A stretch of 64,000 bases of DNA from Arachidicoccus rhizosphaerae (GTDB lineage: Bacteria > Bacteroidota > Bacteroidia > Chitinophagales > Chitinophagaceae). How positions within the stretch are numbered: the first letter of the stretch is position 1; every line of letters begins with the position of its first letter. Under the pieces are notes generated by a model, which saw only the letters and a list, made by a program, of their open reading frames with translations, searched no databases and had not been told where the DNA came from. Location of the stretch: the NCBI RefSeq assembly GCF_900107765.1, contig NZ_FNQY01000008.1, positions 1-64,000 of the forward strand, given 5' to 3'. A program made the translations under genes and the position numbers. Of this stretch, positions 1 to 8,876 are shown one piece after another.

Positions 1-201
1 AAAATTGGGGGTACATACTCCACCAGTTTTTGACTATATTTGAGGACAGATGCCGACTTTAAATTTTCTGTTTACACAATATTTTTGACAGTCTCACCGG
101 ACCAAGGCCGTGACCCAATAAAGTGGCCCATTTTTGTTTTGTTGCGGTATACTATAATTGGCTTCCGTTAATTGAATGGGAGTGTTTGCTCATTTCCGGG
201 A
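1..201. other. Gene-free window edge
   Basis: I find no supported coding region here. A TATATTTG box at 35-42 on the plus strand fits the Bacteroidota -7 consensus, but no plus-strand gene follows it before the minus-strand gene ends at 202, so it may be fortuitous. Any gene upstream lies outside the window. Confidence 0.4.
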
Positions 202-654
202 TTATGCCCACTCTGCTGTTAATTGCAAAGTAGCAACATTAATACGGGTAAACATATTCATCACGGAAATAAACATTACAAGGGCAGCTCTTTCTTTTTC
301 ATTGAAGAATTGTTCCGTTCGTTTCCATAACACTTCAGAAACGGATTCGTATTTATGTTCCAATTTTGTAATTGCTTCAGTGAGTTCCAACGCAGTCTTT
401 TCAGCCTCGTCAAATGCATCTGATGTCTGCCAGGTCAGGACATATTCAATGCGGTTCCTGGTGACGACATTATTTTTGGCCCTTACCAGCGATTCGCCAA
501 TACAGAGTTCGCAGTTATTTAACTGCCCAACCCGCAACCCTACATATTCTAACAGTTCCAGTGATATTCCACTTTGGTAGATCGTTCCCATTAAAGTTTG
601 GATAGCAGGGTTTGCCCCCAAAATCAGGGCTGGATTTTTCATTCTTGTTTCCAT
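202..654 (-). CDS. AhpD-like / carboxymuconolactone decarboxylase family protein
   Basis: A 150-residue protein with the all-helical AhpD/CMD fold signature. A CELC pair (residues 48-51) follows the stretch LRVGQLNN, where AhpD-type alkylhydroperoxidases keep their redox dithiol. The family reduces peroxides or acts on protonated aromatic lactones. The histidine usually four residues after the second cysteine is Ser55 here, so the classical proton relay looks altered and peroxidase activity is uncertain. The gene stands alone and the Crp/Fnr gene upstream reads the same way 230 bases away. A start at Met5 is equally possible. The family call is firm but the substrate is unknown. Confidence 0.75.
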   Translation of the reverse strand: METRMKNPALILGANPAIQTLMGTIYQSGISLELLEYVGLRVGQLNNCELCIGESLVRAKNNVVTRNRIEYVLTWQTSDAFDEAEKTALELTEAITKLEHKYESVSEVLWKRTEQFFNEKERAALVMFISVMNMFTRINVATLQLTAEWA

Positions 655-885
655 ACTGTTTATTTTTTTAAATGATAGAGCAAAGCTATCCGGATGCGGT
701 AATATTTTTTTTCACAAATGGTAAAAAATGACAACCTGCTCATTGATTGGAATTATCGCTATTTTTTAAAACAACACCGGCGTGTGATGGATATAAGGAT
801 AATATTGGCTGTCAGGTAGTTTTAGGAAAAGGGATATTAAAAATTTTGTGTGTTTATGGATAATAATTGGATAATACTTAGATGG

Positions 886-1452
886 TTAAAGTTTCTGTGC
901 ACGTATTCTGCTTAAAGATCCTTGCGTAATCCCAATATATCCGGCAAGATCTCCCAGGGTAATTCTTTGCAGAAGATAGTGTCGTTCTCTTGTAAATTTA
1001 TGGTAACGGGCACTCGCGTCTTCTTCCATCATTTCGCTGATTCGGTCCATCATCTCCAGCATGGCTTGCTGATATATTTTGCTAAATAACCGTTCTATTG
1101 AATGATGTTTTTTGCTAAGATTATCAATGTCGTTTTTGGTGAGCGTATAGGTAATGGTATCCTCAAGTGCTATCGCTATATAAATTGTAGGACGCTGTTT
1201 CAGATAGCTGTTAGGCTCTGTAAAAATCATATTCTCAACGAAGAATTTTTGCACAAATTCTTTATCATCTTTAAAGGAATATAACTTGATTAAACCTTGT
1301 TGAATAAAGTAAAAGTGCCTGCAAATCATTTCTTCTTTAAGGATAAAGCTGCCCTTTGTAAATACCTTAAGGTGGAGTGCATTTTTTAAATCAATTCTGG
1401 CCTTATCATCAAGCGTTGAAAGGTTGTTTAGGGATTTGATGATTTCTTCCAT
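886..1452 (-). CDS. Crp/Fnr family transcriptional regulator
   Basis: A 188-residue regulator. The N-terminal half is a cyclic-nucleotide-binding-type beta roll (about residues 10-125, including FTKGSFILKEEMICRHFYFI). The C-terminal segment ITLGDLAGYIGITQGSLSRI is a helix-turn-helix recognition unit. No cysteines are placed like the FNR iron-sulfur ligands, so oxygen sensing through a cluster is unlikely. This short Bacteroidota subclass usually controls one or a few nearby genes. A perfect 7-2-7 palindrome 66 bases upstream could be its own operator. Both neighbours (AhpD-like protein, molybdate importer) are candidate targets, by position only. Confidence 0.85.
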   Translation of the reverse strand: MEEIIKSLNNLSTLDDKARIDLKNALHLKVFTKGSFILKEEMICRHFYFIQQGLIKLYSFKDDKEFVQKFFVENMIFTEPNSYLKQRPTIYIAIALEDTITYTLTKNDIDNLSKKHHSIERLFSKIYQQAMLEMMDRISEMMEEDASARYHKFTRERHYLLQRITLGDLAGYIGITQGSLSRIRAQKL

Positions 1453-1517
1453 ATAATAAAAAATATTTAGTAAATAAAAGCCCCCCGTTTAAATTTGGCT
1501 ATGAAAATAATTTATTT

Positions 1518-1533
1518 TATCTATAAATAGATA
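1518..1533. promoter_or_regulatory. Palindrome TATCTAT-AA-ATAGATA
   Basis: A perfect 7-bp inverted repeat with a 2-base spacer lies in the 269-base gap between modC and the Crp/Fnr gene, 66 bases ahead of the Crp/Fnr start. The size and symmetry fit a site for a dimeric regulator. The assignment to the adjacent Crp/Fnr protein is inferred from position. Confidence 0.4.
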
Positions 1534-1721
1534 GGTAATTTCAGAATTATGTTTAGCGGTTTTATGCAAGAAATGATAGTTGACTTCCAGGTGATGCCTG
1601 TTTGAACATAAAGGTGAATCAGAAACGCCGAGATTTGTATAATCCCTTTTCCTGGCAATGGATAGTTCTTATAAAAGGAGTTTTCTGGTGTTGGTTTTAA
1701 CTAGTGCGGCTGCGTGTTAGC

Positions 1722-2645
1722 TTAAAAGACTGGTAATAGTAATATTTGCCCGTTTTGCGAGGAAATATTTATTGGGTCTCCGGGCTTGAACTGTTTAGCG
1801 GTAGTTGTATCCACCGGTATTTTTAAAGACTGATCGCCTAATTCAATGAAAAATAGAACCCCGTTTTCCATGCGCTGGATCTTCTCAACGGTTCCAAAAT
1901 AACTGATCCTTTCCTCAGTAATATGTGAACTGCGGCCTATAGTGAGATCAACCTTGTTGGATACAGAAGGGGCCGCAGAGTAGCGATCGAATCCATGAGC
2001 TTTTGGAATAGCTTTCCCCTCTCTGATTTCAATATATTTATGGGCAAATCCATCCATATCTTCTTTGTCGTGAGAGGCCAGAAATAAGGTGAAATTTTGT
2101 TTTTTCTGTAATATGCTTAATTCTCTTCTGAGATCGCTTTTTAAATTTGAATCTAATGCCGCAAAAGGCTCATCTAGCATCAGTATTTTTGGTTTTCTGG
2201 CCAGTGCCCTAATAATAGCCAGACGCTGCTGCTGTCCGCCGGATAGTTGCCCTGGTTTTTGTAGGATAAAACTTTTTAAGTCAGTTAAGTTCAGTAAGTC
2301 CTCTAAATATCGATAATCTTTTTGTTTCCCCGAAGCATATATTAGATGTTGCATGACTGTCATATGCGGAAACAATGCCAGATCCTGAAAGACAAAACCA
2401 ATGTTTCGTTCCTGGATGGGTATATTTATTTTAGCTGAATGATTGAACCAAGGTTCTCCCGCTACCATAATACTTCCAGTATCCGGACGAATTAAGCCAG
2501 CTATCATTTTAAGCAGGCTGGTTTTTCCTGATCCGGATTTGCCGTAGAGGATTACCTTTTCTCCTGGTAAAATGCTGAGCGCTGAGGAAAGCTTGTGGAC
2601 TGTCTCGCTAATACGTAAGTTTTTTTCAATAGCGATCTCAATCAT
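1722..2645 (-). CDS. modC: Molybdate ABC transporter, ATP-binding protein
   Basis: A 307-residue ATPase that powers molybdate import. Walker A GKSGSGKT is at residues 35-42, the signature LSGGQQQR at 134-141, Walker B ILMLDEP at 154-160, and an H-loop follows in LASHDKED. The last 65 residues form a TOBE-type oxyanion-sensing domain, which distinguishes ModC from generic ABC ATPases. The gene overlaps modB by 4 bases (ATGA), so the two are translationally coupled. It is the last gene of modABC. With ABC, permease and binding protein all present, the system looks complete. Confidence 0.93.
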   Translation of the reverse strand: MIEIAIEKNLRISETVHKLSSALSILPGEKVILYGKSGSGKTSLLKMIAGLIRPDTGSIMVAGEPWFNHSAKINIPIQERNIGFVFQDLALFPHMTVMQHLIYASGKQKDYRYLEDLLNLTDLKSFILQKPGQLSGGQQQRLAIIRALARKPKILMLDEPFAALDSNLKSDLRRELSILQKKQNFTLFLASHDKEDMDGFAHKYIEIREGKAIPKAHGFDRYSAAPSVSNKVDLTIGRSSHITEERISYFGTVEKIQRMENGVLFFIELGDQSLKIPVDTTTAKQFKPGDPINISSQNGQILLLPVF

Positions 2646-3322
2646 ATGGGGATGCTTTTATTGAATAATTTTTTATTGAGACTATATGTAACCAGTAAGA
2701 TGATAAATGAAATAAGAATGAGAATTAAGGAATAAATATGTGCCGCACGAAAATCCAGGGATTCTACTGAATCGTAAATCGCAATGGAAGCGACTCTTGT
2801 TCTGCCATTCAGATTGCCGCCTATCATGAGTACCACTCCAAATTCGCCTAAAGTATGGGCAAAGGTGAGTACCATACCTGTAATAAGTGCTGGTCTGATA
2901 TTGGGTAACAACACCTTAAACAAGGTTTCTCTTTTGCCCTTGCCCAGCGTATAGGATGCCGCTTTTAAATTAGGAGGCAGGGTCTGGAGGCCGGCCTGCA
3001 GCGGATGAATCATAAAAGGCAGGCTGTAGATAAGTGAACCAACCACTAAGCCTGGAAATGAAAACACCAGACGTAGATTAAAATATTGTTCCAAAAAATG
3101 ACCGAGATAATTATTGGGGCTAAAGGCGACCAATAAATAGAAGCCTAAAACAGATGGTGGTAAGACCAAAGGCAGACTAATGAGCGCCTCCACCGCGGAT
3201 TTGCCTTTAAATGAACTAAAGGCGAGGAAGTTGGCCAGAGGTATTCCTATTATGAGTAGTAGAACAGTCGTTATCAGCGACAATTCTAGACTTAATAATA
3301 AAGGCTGAAAATCAAATCCCAT
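2642..3322 (-). CDS. modB: Molybdate ABC transporter, permease
   Basis: A 226-residue inner-membrane permease with about five to six hydrophobic segments. The EAA loop that docks onto the ATPase is visible near residues 140-165 (AASYTLGKGKRETLFKVLLP). Length and layout match ModB, which forms a homodimeric channel for molybdate or tungstate. Start ATG lies 17 bases after the modA stop, and the end overlaps modC by 4 bases. The position between modA and modC and the family motifs make the call secure. Confidence 0.93.
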   Translation of the reverse strand: MGFDFQPLLLSLELSLITTVLLLIIGIPLANFLAFSSFKGKSAVEALISLPLVLPPSVLGFYLLVAFSPNNYLGHFLEQYFNLRLVFSFPGLVVGSLIYSLPFMIHPLQAGLQTLPPNLKAASYTLGKGKRETLFKVLLPNIRPALITGMVLTFAHTLGEFGVVLMIGGNLNGRTRVASIAIYDSVESLDFRAAHIYSLILILISFIILLVTYSLNKKLFNKSIPI

Positions 3323-3339
3323 TATTGTAGTGTTTTATT

Positions 3340-4116
3340 TTACCGTACCTGATAACCAAAATATTCAAAGATGGCTTTGGCTGCAGGGCTAAACAAGAAC
3401 TGGTAGAATTCCTGGGCTGCCTTAAGGTTGCTTTGCTTTGCATGCTTAAGTAGGATAACGCCTTGTTCAATAGGCTGGTATAGATTTGCCGGAACCTCTG
3501 TCCAATAACCTTTATGAAGGTATTCAGGACTTCTCACAATAGACTTGGCTGTAAAGGCAAGATCTGCGGCCCCGGTAAGTAAATATTGATTTACCTGGGA
3601 GATACTTTCTGCATATACGATCTTAGATTTTACAGCCTCATAGAGCCCAAGTTTTTTGAGTGCTGTGATAGTAGCTATTCCATAGGGGGCCAGTTTAGGA
3701 TTGGCTACAGCTATCGTTTGAATGCTACTGGATTGTAAATCATTTAAATGGCTAATCCCATCTTTTTTGAGCGTCCAAACCACGAGTTTCCCTGCAGCGT
3801 ATTCTCTGTTTTTGGTGAGGGCCGCACCCGCCTTATATATGTTTTCGGGATAAGTCATATCGGCTGAAAGAAATATATCATAAGGAGCTCCATTGGTAAT
3901 CTGAGCGGTCAGCTTACCGGACGAGCCCACAATTAAATCGATTTTAACCGGATGGTTCTTCTGGTATACTTCTTTTAAGGAGTCTGCCACAAATTGGGCA
4001 TTGGCTGCAACTGCCACACGCAATGTCTGCCCCGTGACGGCAAAATGCAATAAACACAACAGTAGTAGCGAAAGGAAGTGGAATTTTATAGGGGATAAAA
4101 GACTGCGCATAGGCAA
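3340..4116 (-). CDS. modA: Molybdate-binding periplasmic protein
   Basis: A 258-residue substrate-binding protein that captures molybdate or tungstate in the periplasm. A signal peptide covers the first 30 residues, with a hydrophobic core FLSLLLLCLLHFAVTG and probable cleavage before QTLRVAVAANAQF. The mature start is the classical ModA strand, and VGSSGKLTAQI carries the Ser residues that bind the oxyanion. A start at Met3 is equally plausible. It is the first gene of the importer operon. No ModE-type operator was recognised upstream. Confidence 0.93.
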   Translation of the reverse strand: MPMRSLLSPIKFHFLSLLLLCLLHFAVTGQTLRVAVAANAQFVADSLKEVYQKNHPVKIDLIVGSSGKLTAQITNGAPYDIFLSADMTYPENIYKAGAALTKNREYAAGKLVVWTLKKDGISHLNDLQSSSIQTIAVANPKLAPYGIATITALKKLGLYEAVKSKIVYAESISQVNQYLLTGAADLAFTAKSIVRSPEYLHKGYWTEVPANLYQPIEQGVILLKHAKQSNLKAAQEFYQFLFSPAAKAIFEYFGYQVR

Positions 4117-4379
4117 ATTTTTGAAAGTCCGTGATCATGCAATAATGATCAAATTTAGCCCATTTTCAATAAAATATCTCTGTTGAATCAAAGGCCTTTG
4201 CGGTAATCTTATATAATTATAATATGAATGTATAATTTTTTATATATATCTAATGAGGTGGGCAGACACTTGACCGGAAGATAGTGAAGTGGTGATGGTT
4301 TAATGCAATAAGGGTGCTAACTTTAGGCGGCATAACTTGAAGATCTTCCATTAGACTACAGAGTTATAAATCAACGAAA

Positions 4380-5159
4380 ATGAATACTGAGGAGACTTTT
4401 AATGAGAAACAGGGTCATTGGATGCTGGCAAAACTGGGTAAACGGGTCCTTCGTCCTGGTGGCATTGAACTAACAAAAGTGCTGATGGAATCTATGGAGA
4501 TAGGACCGGAGGACGACGTGGTGGAATTGGCTCCTGGCCTTGGCCTTACCGCAAGTATTGCCTGTCTGCAAAACCCAAGGACCTATACAGGGGTGGATAG
4601 AAATGAACAGGCGGTGGCTGCCGCTAAAAAGCATATTCATTTTGACAGAGCAAACATGGTGATTGGAGATGCTGCTAAGACTGGACTACCTGATAACTAT
4701 GCCAGTAAAGTGTACGGGGAGGCTATGCTTACCATGCATCCCATTGCTATCAAACAGGAAATTATCCAGGAAGCCGCCAGAATATTAAAACAGGGAGGCT
4801 ATTATGGCATTCATGAACTTTGTGTTCAACCCGATGATATAAGCGACATAGATAAGAAGAAGATTTTTAAAGATCTGGGCGCTAATATGCGGGTACATGC
4901 ACATCCGCTGACACTTACTGAGTGGAAGAAATTATTGGAAGCAGTAGGGTTTAACGTGATAAAAACAGCCACCAGCCCAATGGCATTGTTAGAACTGAAA
5001 AGAATGATTCAGGATGAAGGACTAGGCAGGACCTTAAAAATTATTTTAAAAGTATTGACCCATGCTAAGATACGCCGGCGTGTTTTGTATATCCGGGAAA
5101 TGTTCCGAAGGCATGCGAATGATATTGAAGCCGTGGCTATTATAGCTCAAAAAAAATAG
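4380..5159 (+). CDS. SAM-dependent class I methyltransferase
   Basis: A 259-residue Rossmann-fold methyltransferase. Motif I, VVELAPGLG, lies at residues 47-55, an acidic motif II in YTGVDRNEQA, and a motif IV-like region around VIGDAAKTGLPDN. The C-terminal third resembles small-molecule (Methyltransf_11/UbiE-like) enzymes rather than RNA or DNA methylases, but the substrate cannot be read from sequence. The gene is a single transcription unit facing metF. A degenerate promoter (TAACTTTA near 4318-4325) precedes it, and a shared terminator begins at its own stop codon. Confidence 0.85.
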   Translation: MNTEETFNEKQGHWMLAKLGKRVLRPGGIELTKVLMESMEIGPEDDVVELAPGLGLTASIACLQNPRTYTGVDRNEQAVAAAKKHIHFDRANMVIGDAAKTGLPDNYASKVYGEAMLTMHPIAIKQEIIQEAARILKQGGYYGIHELCVQPDDISDIDKKKIFKDLGANMRVHAHPLTLTEWKKLLEAVGFNVIKTATSPMALLELKRMIQDEGLGRTLKIILKVLTHAKIRRRVLYIREMFRRHANDIEAVAIIAQKK

Positions 5160-5195
5160 CAGGCTTTGTATAGAACCTGCTACTGCTTTTAATAA
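5157..5195. terminator. Bidirectional terminator between methyltransferase and metF
   Basis: TAGCAGG (5157-5163) pairs with CCTGCTA (5176-5182). On the minus strand the stem is followed by eight Ts, an intrinsic terminator for metE-metF. On the plus strand only TTTT follows, so stopping in that direction would be weaker. The first stem base is the methyltransferase stop codon. Confidence 0.75.
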
Positions 5196-5242
5196 GATTT
5201 ATTCGGGCTGTTTTCATATTCTCTCCAGCGCCTGATCTATTA

Positions 5243-6208
5243 CTAATTTTCTTTAGATGTCGTTAGTACCGCTGCCGTGGCATTGTTATTAGGCCTGTTT
5301 AGCATGGCACCTATTTTACTTACCAGGTCAATAGAGGCCTGAATCTCATCTTTGCGGATAGCCAGACTTTCTATATTAAAGCCAAAGGGAACACATTTGG
5401 CAGAACAGAAGGCGATAAGTTCCGCCGCATTGTCCAGACAGGCTTTAAGGGAGTCCTCCAGCATATTATCCGATGCCACCAATTGTTCTTTAAGTGCATC
5501 TGGTATATGGATGCCTAACCATTCCATGAACCGAAGTGTTTTTACGGAACCACAGGCTGTCAGGGTAAAAATCAGGGCAGGAGCAGGGATGCCTTGCTCG
5601 GTACAGGTCTGGCAAAGGTCTTCCACCATTTTTTTTGCGTAGTCCAGATTAAAGACACACTGAGTGATAAAAAATGAAACGCCGCCTTTAGCTTTCTCCA
5701 GTATGCGTTTATCCTCATCTTTAAGAACTGCATGTCTCTCCGGAATGGTAACCGCACCTAAAACTGAGTTATCCTTATATTGTTGCCATAGCTGATAGGC
5801 TTCTGCGAGTGTAATTTTAACTTCAAAATCTGCAGCAGGTACACCAACAAAGACCGGATGAAATTGGTGGCTATGGATATCTGCCAGCCAATCGGTTAAT
5901 TCAGCCGCACTGAATTTTCCAGCGGGCCTGTAGATGATTTTGGGTGCTGTAATACGCTGCAGGTAATCCTTTGAGAATTGAAAAGGATCCAGCGCATTCA
6001 TAAAAGGAAAGGGACGCTCTGCCGCAGTGCGGGCAGATTCATCCTGTACATCGTATACAACCAGGGCATCGATATCCAGTGGAATAATCCTGGCCATCGT
6101 TTTTTCTGCGATTTCCTGGACTTTTTCTGGAGTTGTGCCTTCTTTAGGCGGTGTAATGCCGTAGGTTAATATGCCTGACTGGCCTGATTTGATTTTATCT
6201 AAAAACAT
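5243..6208 (-). CDS. metF: Methylenetetrahydrofolate reductase-like protein
   Basis: A 321-residue protein of the MTHFR TIM-barrel family. It probably reduces 5,10-methylene-THF to 5-methyl-THF, the methyl donor used by the MetE encoded just upstream. Family features are the N-terminal strand GILTYGITPPKEG, where canonical MetF has FEFFPP, the region GGVSFFITQCVFNLDYAKKM that lines the FAD/folate cleft, and a length near the usual 290-320. The divergence of the first motif places it outside the E. coli-type group, so the exact reductant or partner is uncertain. It lies 117 bases after metE behind two competing hairpins. Confidence 0.8.
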   Translation of the reverse strand: MFLDKIKSGQSGILTYGITPPKEGTTPEKVQEIAEKTMARIIPLDIDALVVYDVQDESARTAAERPFPFMNALDPFQFSKDYLQRITAPKIIYRPAGKFSAAELTDWLADIHSHQFHPVFVGVPAADFEVKITLAEAYQLWQQYKDNSVLGAVTIPERHAVLKDEDKRILEKAKGGVSFFITQCVFNLDYAKKMVEDLCQTCTEQGIPAPALIFTLTACGSVKTLRFMEWLGIHIPDALKEQLVASDNMLEDSLKACLDNAAELIAFCSAKCVPFGFNIESLAIRKDEIQASIDLVSKIGAMLNRPNNNATAAVLTTSKEN

Positions 6209-6239
6209 ATACCCTTTTACTAATGCTTGTTCTTTTTTA

Positions 6240-6313
6240 GCCCTTTTGCCGGAATAACAGGATCATTCTGATAAAAGGGCACCCGGAAAATTCAAATATA
6301 ATTCTGGGTGCCC
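6240..6313 (-). promoter_or_regulatory. metE-metF intercistronic hairpins: terminator with overlapping alternative stem
   Basis: On the minus-strand transcript, GGGCACCCAGAA (6313-6302) pairs with TTCCGGGTGCCC (6288-6277), leaving one G-U pair, and TTTTAT follows: a terminator-like hairpin just after metE. The 3' arm plus the T run (GCCCTTTT, 6280-6273) is also perfectly complementary to AAAAGGGC at 6247-6240. The two structures therefore exclude each other. The arrangement would make metF less transcribed than metE, or allow control of read-through. It is read directly from sequence; the function is inferred. Confidence 0.6.
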
Positions 6314-6325
6314 AAATATATAAAA

Positions 6326-8632
6326 TTATAAGACAGCTTCGACGCTTATTTCTTCTCTAATTTGACCTGCGGCAGCCACCATATTGATTAAGGCTGCTTT
6401 GGTTTCAGGCCATTTTCTGGTTTTCAGGCCGCAGTCCGGGTTTACCCATAGATTACGTGCTGGTAACAAATTAGTTGCTTTTCGCAGTAATGCGGTCATT
6501 TCCTCAGTGGTAGGGACCCTGGGAGAATGAATGTCATACACACCTGGTCCGATTTCATTTGGATACTTAAAGTTTGCAAAAGCTTCTAAAAGTTCCATCT
6601 GGCTTCTGGAGGTTTCTATGGTAATGACATCAGCATCCATGGCTGCAATATGTTCAATGATATTATTGAATTCACTATAACACATGTGCGTATGAATCTG
6701 TGTGGCATCCTGTACGCCACTGGCCGTAATGCGAAATGCTTTCACTGCCCAGTTTAAATAAGAACCGTGGGCTGCTTTTCTAAGCGGTAAGCCTTCCCGG
6801 ATAGCTGCCTCATCAATTTGGATGATGCCAATCCCTGCTTTTTCCAGTGCCAGGACTTCATCCCTGATCGCCAGCGCGATTTGGTTGGTAGTCGTCTCAC
6901 GAGGCTGGTCGTCCCGAACAAAAGACCATTGCAGGATGGTTACAGGTCCTGTCAACATTCCTTTCATCGGCTTATCTGTCTGGGTGGCAGCGTAGCTGAT
7001 CCAACGGACAGTCATGTCATGTGGACGGCTGACGTCTCCGTAAATGACGGGCGGTTTAACGCAACGGCTGCCATAGCTTTGAACCCAACCGTTTTTTGTA
7101 AATAAGAATCCATCGAGTTGTTCTCCAAAGTATTCCACCATATCGTTACGTTCGAATTCGCCGTGAACCAGAACGTCCAGTCCAATTTCCTCTTGCCATT
7201 TGATGACTTCCGTAGTAGCCGCTTCAATGGCTGCTTCGTATTGCTGCTCGGTCAGAATTCCTTTTCTGAACTGAGCACGTAATTGACGGATATCATCGGT
7301 CTGCGGGAAAGATCCAATCGTGGTTGTCGGGAAGCTGGGAAACTGAAAGCGGGCATGATGGAGTTTCTGGCGGACGGCAAAAGGACTGTTACGGTTCGCA
7401 TCCTTATCCGTAATGGCAGCGAGACGGTCTTTGACGGCTTGTTTGTGTACCTTATTAGAAGATTTCCGGGCATTCATTGCAGCGGTATTAACGTCTAAAA
7501 GGGCTGTGTTTCCTTTTACAATTTCTTTTAATTCAGCTACTTCCGAAAGTTTTTGCTTGGCAAATGCCATCCAGTTTTTAATTTCCGGATCGATGGATGT
7601 TTCTAAATCCAAATCAATCGGACTATGTAATAATGAGCAGGATGGCGCAATAATAATGCGCTCTTCTCCAATTGTCTCCACTGCTTTGTTAATGAGTTCG
7701 AGCGATGCTTTATAATTATTTTTCCAGACGTTACGCCCATCTACCACACCCAGTGATAAGCTCAAACTTGCAGGGATTTGAGAAAGAACTGTTTCAAGTT
7801 GCTGAGGTGCACGGACTAAATCAATATGGAGGGCTGTTACGGGCAGTGCAACTGCCAGTTCTGTATTGTCAAGTAAGGCGTCAAAATAAGTAGCGATAAC
7901 AATTTTTAATTCCGGCAGGCTTTCCGCTATTTTCTGATAAGCATATTGGATAGCAGACTTTTCTTTTGCGGTAAGATCCAAGGCCAGGCTAGGCTCATCT
8001 AGTTGGATCCAGGTGGCTCCTGCTTGCTGAAGGCGACTAAGAATCTGGATGTAAACATCTGTTAGGTTTTCAATGAGGTCAATTCTTTCAAAACCGGCCT
8101 CTTTTTCCTTACCTAATATTAAATAGCTGGCGGGACCAATTAAAACAGGTTTGGCCTTTTCGCCTAATGTTTTTTTAGCGCTTTCAAATGCTTCGAATAT
8201 ATTTTCATTAGACAAAGCAAATTTTTGATCCTTTGTGAATTCAGGAACGATATAATGATAGTTGGTATCCAGCCATTTAGTCATTTCCATAGCTGTGATA
8301 TCCAGACCGTTTTTCTGGTAACCGCGGGCCATCGCAAAATAAAGGGCTATTTTTCCTTCTTCTGACTGATCAGCCAGTAGTTCATTGTAGCGGGCCGGAA
8401 CAGCTCCGAATAACAAACTCGCATCGAGCATCTGATCATAAAAACTAAAATCATTGCAAGCAATCAGATCAATGCCTGCAGTTAATTGTGTCTGCCAGTT
8501 TTCTTCTCTGATACTGTCGGCTGTATCCTTCAGCTCTGCCAAAGTGATTTTGCCCGCCCAGAATTTTTCGGAGGCCTTTTTGAGTTGTCTTTGGCCACCG
8601 ATTCTTGGGTAACCTAGGATTTGTGTTAGCAT
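6326..8632 (-). CDS. metE: Cobalamin-independent methionine synthase
   Basis: A 768-residue two-barrel enzyme that transfers a methyl group from 5-methyl-THF-triglutamate to homocysteine without B12. The N-terminal barrel starts with the classical ILGYPRIGGQRQLKKA. The zinc ligands of the C-terminal barrel are present: His649 and Cys651 in HTHMCYSEF and Cys734 in PDCGLKTR. Length matches the E. coli enzyme (753). It is the first gene of metE-metF and is divergent from an Lrp/AsnC gene. A -7 box (TAGCTTTG, 8735-8728) gives a leader of about 90 bases. I found no B12 box or SAM riboswitch core in that leader. Confidence 0.97.
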   Translation of the reverse strand: MLTQILGYPRIGGQRQLKKASEKFWAGKITLAELKDTADSIREENWQTQLTAGIDLIACNDFSFYDQMLDASLLFGAVPARYNELLADQSEEGKIALYFAMARGYQKNGLDITAMEMTKWLDTNYHYIVPEFTKDQKFALSNENIFEAFESAKKTLGEKAKPVLIGPASYLILGKEKEAGFERIDLIENLTDVYIQILSRLQQAGATWIQLDEPSLALDLTAKEKSAIQYAYQKIAESLPELKIVIATYFDALLDNTELAVALPVTALHIDLVRAPQQLETVLSQIPASLSLSLGVVDGRNVWKNNYKASLELINKAVETIGEERIIIAPSCSLLHSPIDLDLETSIDPEIKNWMAFAKQKLSEVAELKEIVKGNTALLDVNTAAMNARKSSNKVHKQAVKDRLAAITDKDANRNSPFAVRQKLHHARFQFPSFPTTTIGSFPQTDDIRQLRAQFRKGILTEQQYEAAIEAATTEVIKWQEEIGLDVLVHGEFERNDMVEYFGEQLDGFLFTKNGWVQSYGSRCVKPPVIYGDVSRPHDMTVRWISYAATQTDKPMKGMLTGPVTILQWSFVRDDQPRETTTNQIALAIRDEVLALEKAGIGIIQIDEAAIREGLPLRKAAHGSYLNWAVKAFRITASGVQDATQIHTHMCYSEFNNIIEHIAAMDADVITIETSRSQMELLEAFANFKYPNEIGPGVYDIHSPRVPTTEEMTALLRKATNLLPARNLWVNPDCGLKTRKWPETKAALINMVAAAGQIREEISVEAVL

Positions 8633-8727
8633 TATTTATCGTTATTTAATAGAGAATCAATGGATTAAAAAGGTAACCGGATGTTAGCGGACTTGCTGCT
8701 TGGCTTCATTCAACCGGTAATTTTAAT

Positions 8728-8735
8728 CAAAGCTA
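8728..8735 (-). promoter_or_regulatory. metE -7 box (TAGCTTTG)
   Basis: On the minus strand this matches TAnnTTTG exactly and lies 96 bases ahead of metE. The leader that would follow contains an ACCGG...CCGGT hairpin (about 8720-8681). No good -33 TTG is visible at the expected distance. Confidence 0.5.
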
Positions 8736-8845
8736 TAAAACTGTGTAAAGGTACTTTGCTGGATAAAAAAACTTCTCTTTTTTTAATATTTGGTTATTTA
8801 TTCTTATAAATTAAATTATGTTGGATGAATATTCCGGTAAAGCTT

Positions 8846-8853
8846 TATTTTTG
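8846..8853 (+). promoter_or_regulatory. -7 box of the Lrp/AsnC gene (TATTTTTG)
   Basis: This is an exact TAnnTTTG match on the plus strand. A TTG sits 22 bases upstream at 8821-8823, slightly more than the usual spacing of about 19. The last base of the box is the G of a possible GTG start at 8853. Transcription beginning downstream of the box rules that start out and supports ATG 8877. Confidence 0.55.
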
Positions 8854-8876
8854 TGGCTATAAAAGAATTTTTTTCT

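Noticed and set aside
6273-6284. Word AAAAGGGCACCC shared by the metE-metF hairpin and the GH125 terminator (37030-37041)
   Set aside because: A 12-base match between two sites is expected by chance many times in 64 kb; I do not claim a repeat family.
8640-8735. SAM or cobalamin riboswitch in the metE leader
   Set aside because: The only clear structure is one ACCGG...CCGGT hairpin. I find no GGAGGGA-type SAM-I core, no SAM-II pseudoknot pattern and no B12 box.
8853-8876. GTG start of the Lrp gene
   Set aside because: It overlaps the last base of the TATTTTTG promoter box, so the transcript would begin after it. ATG 8877 is used instead.
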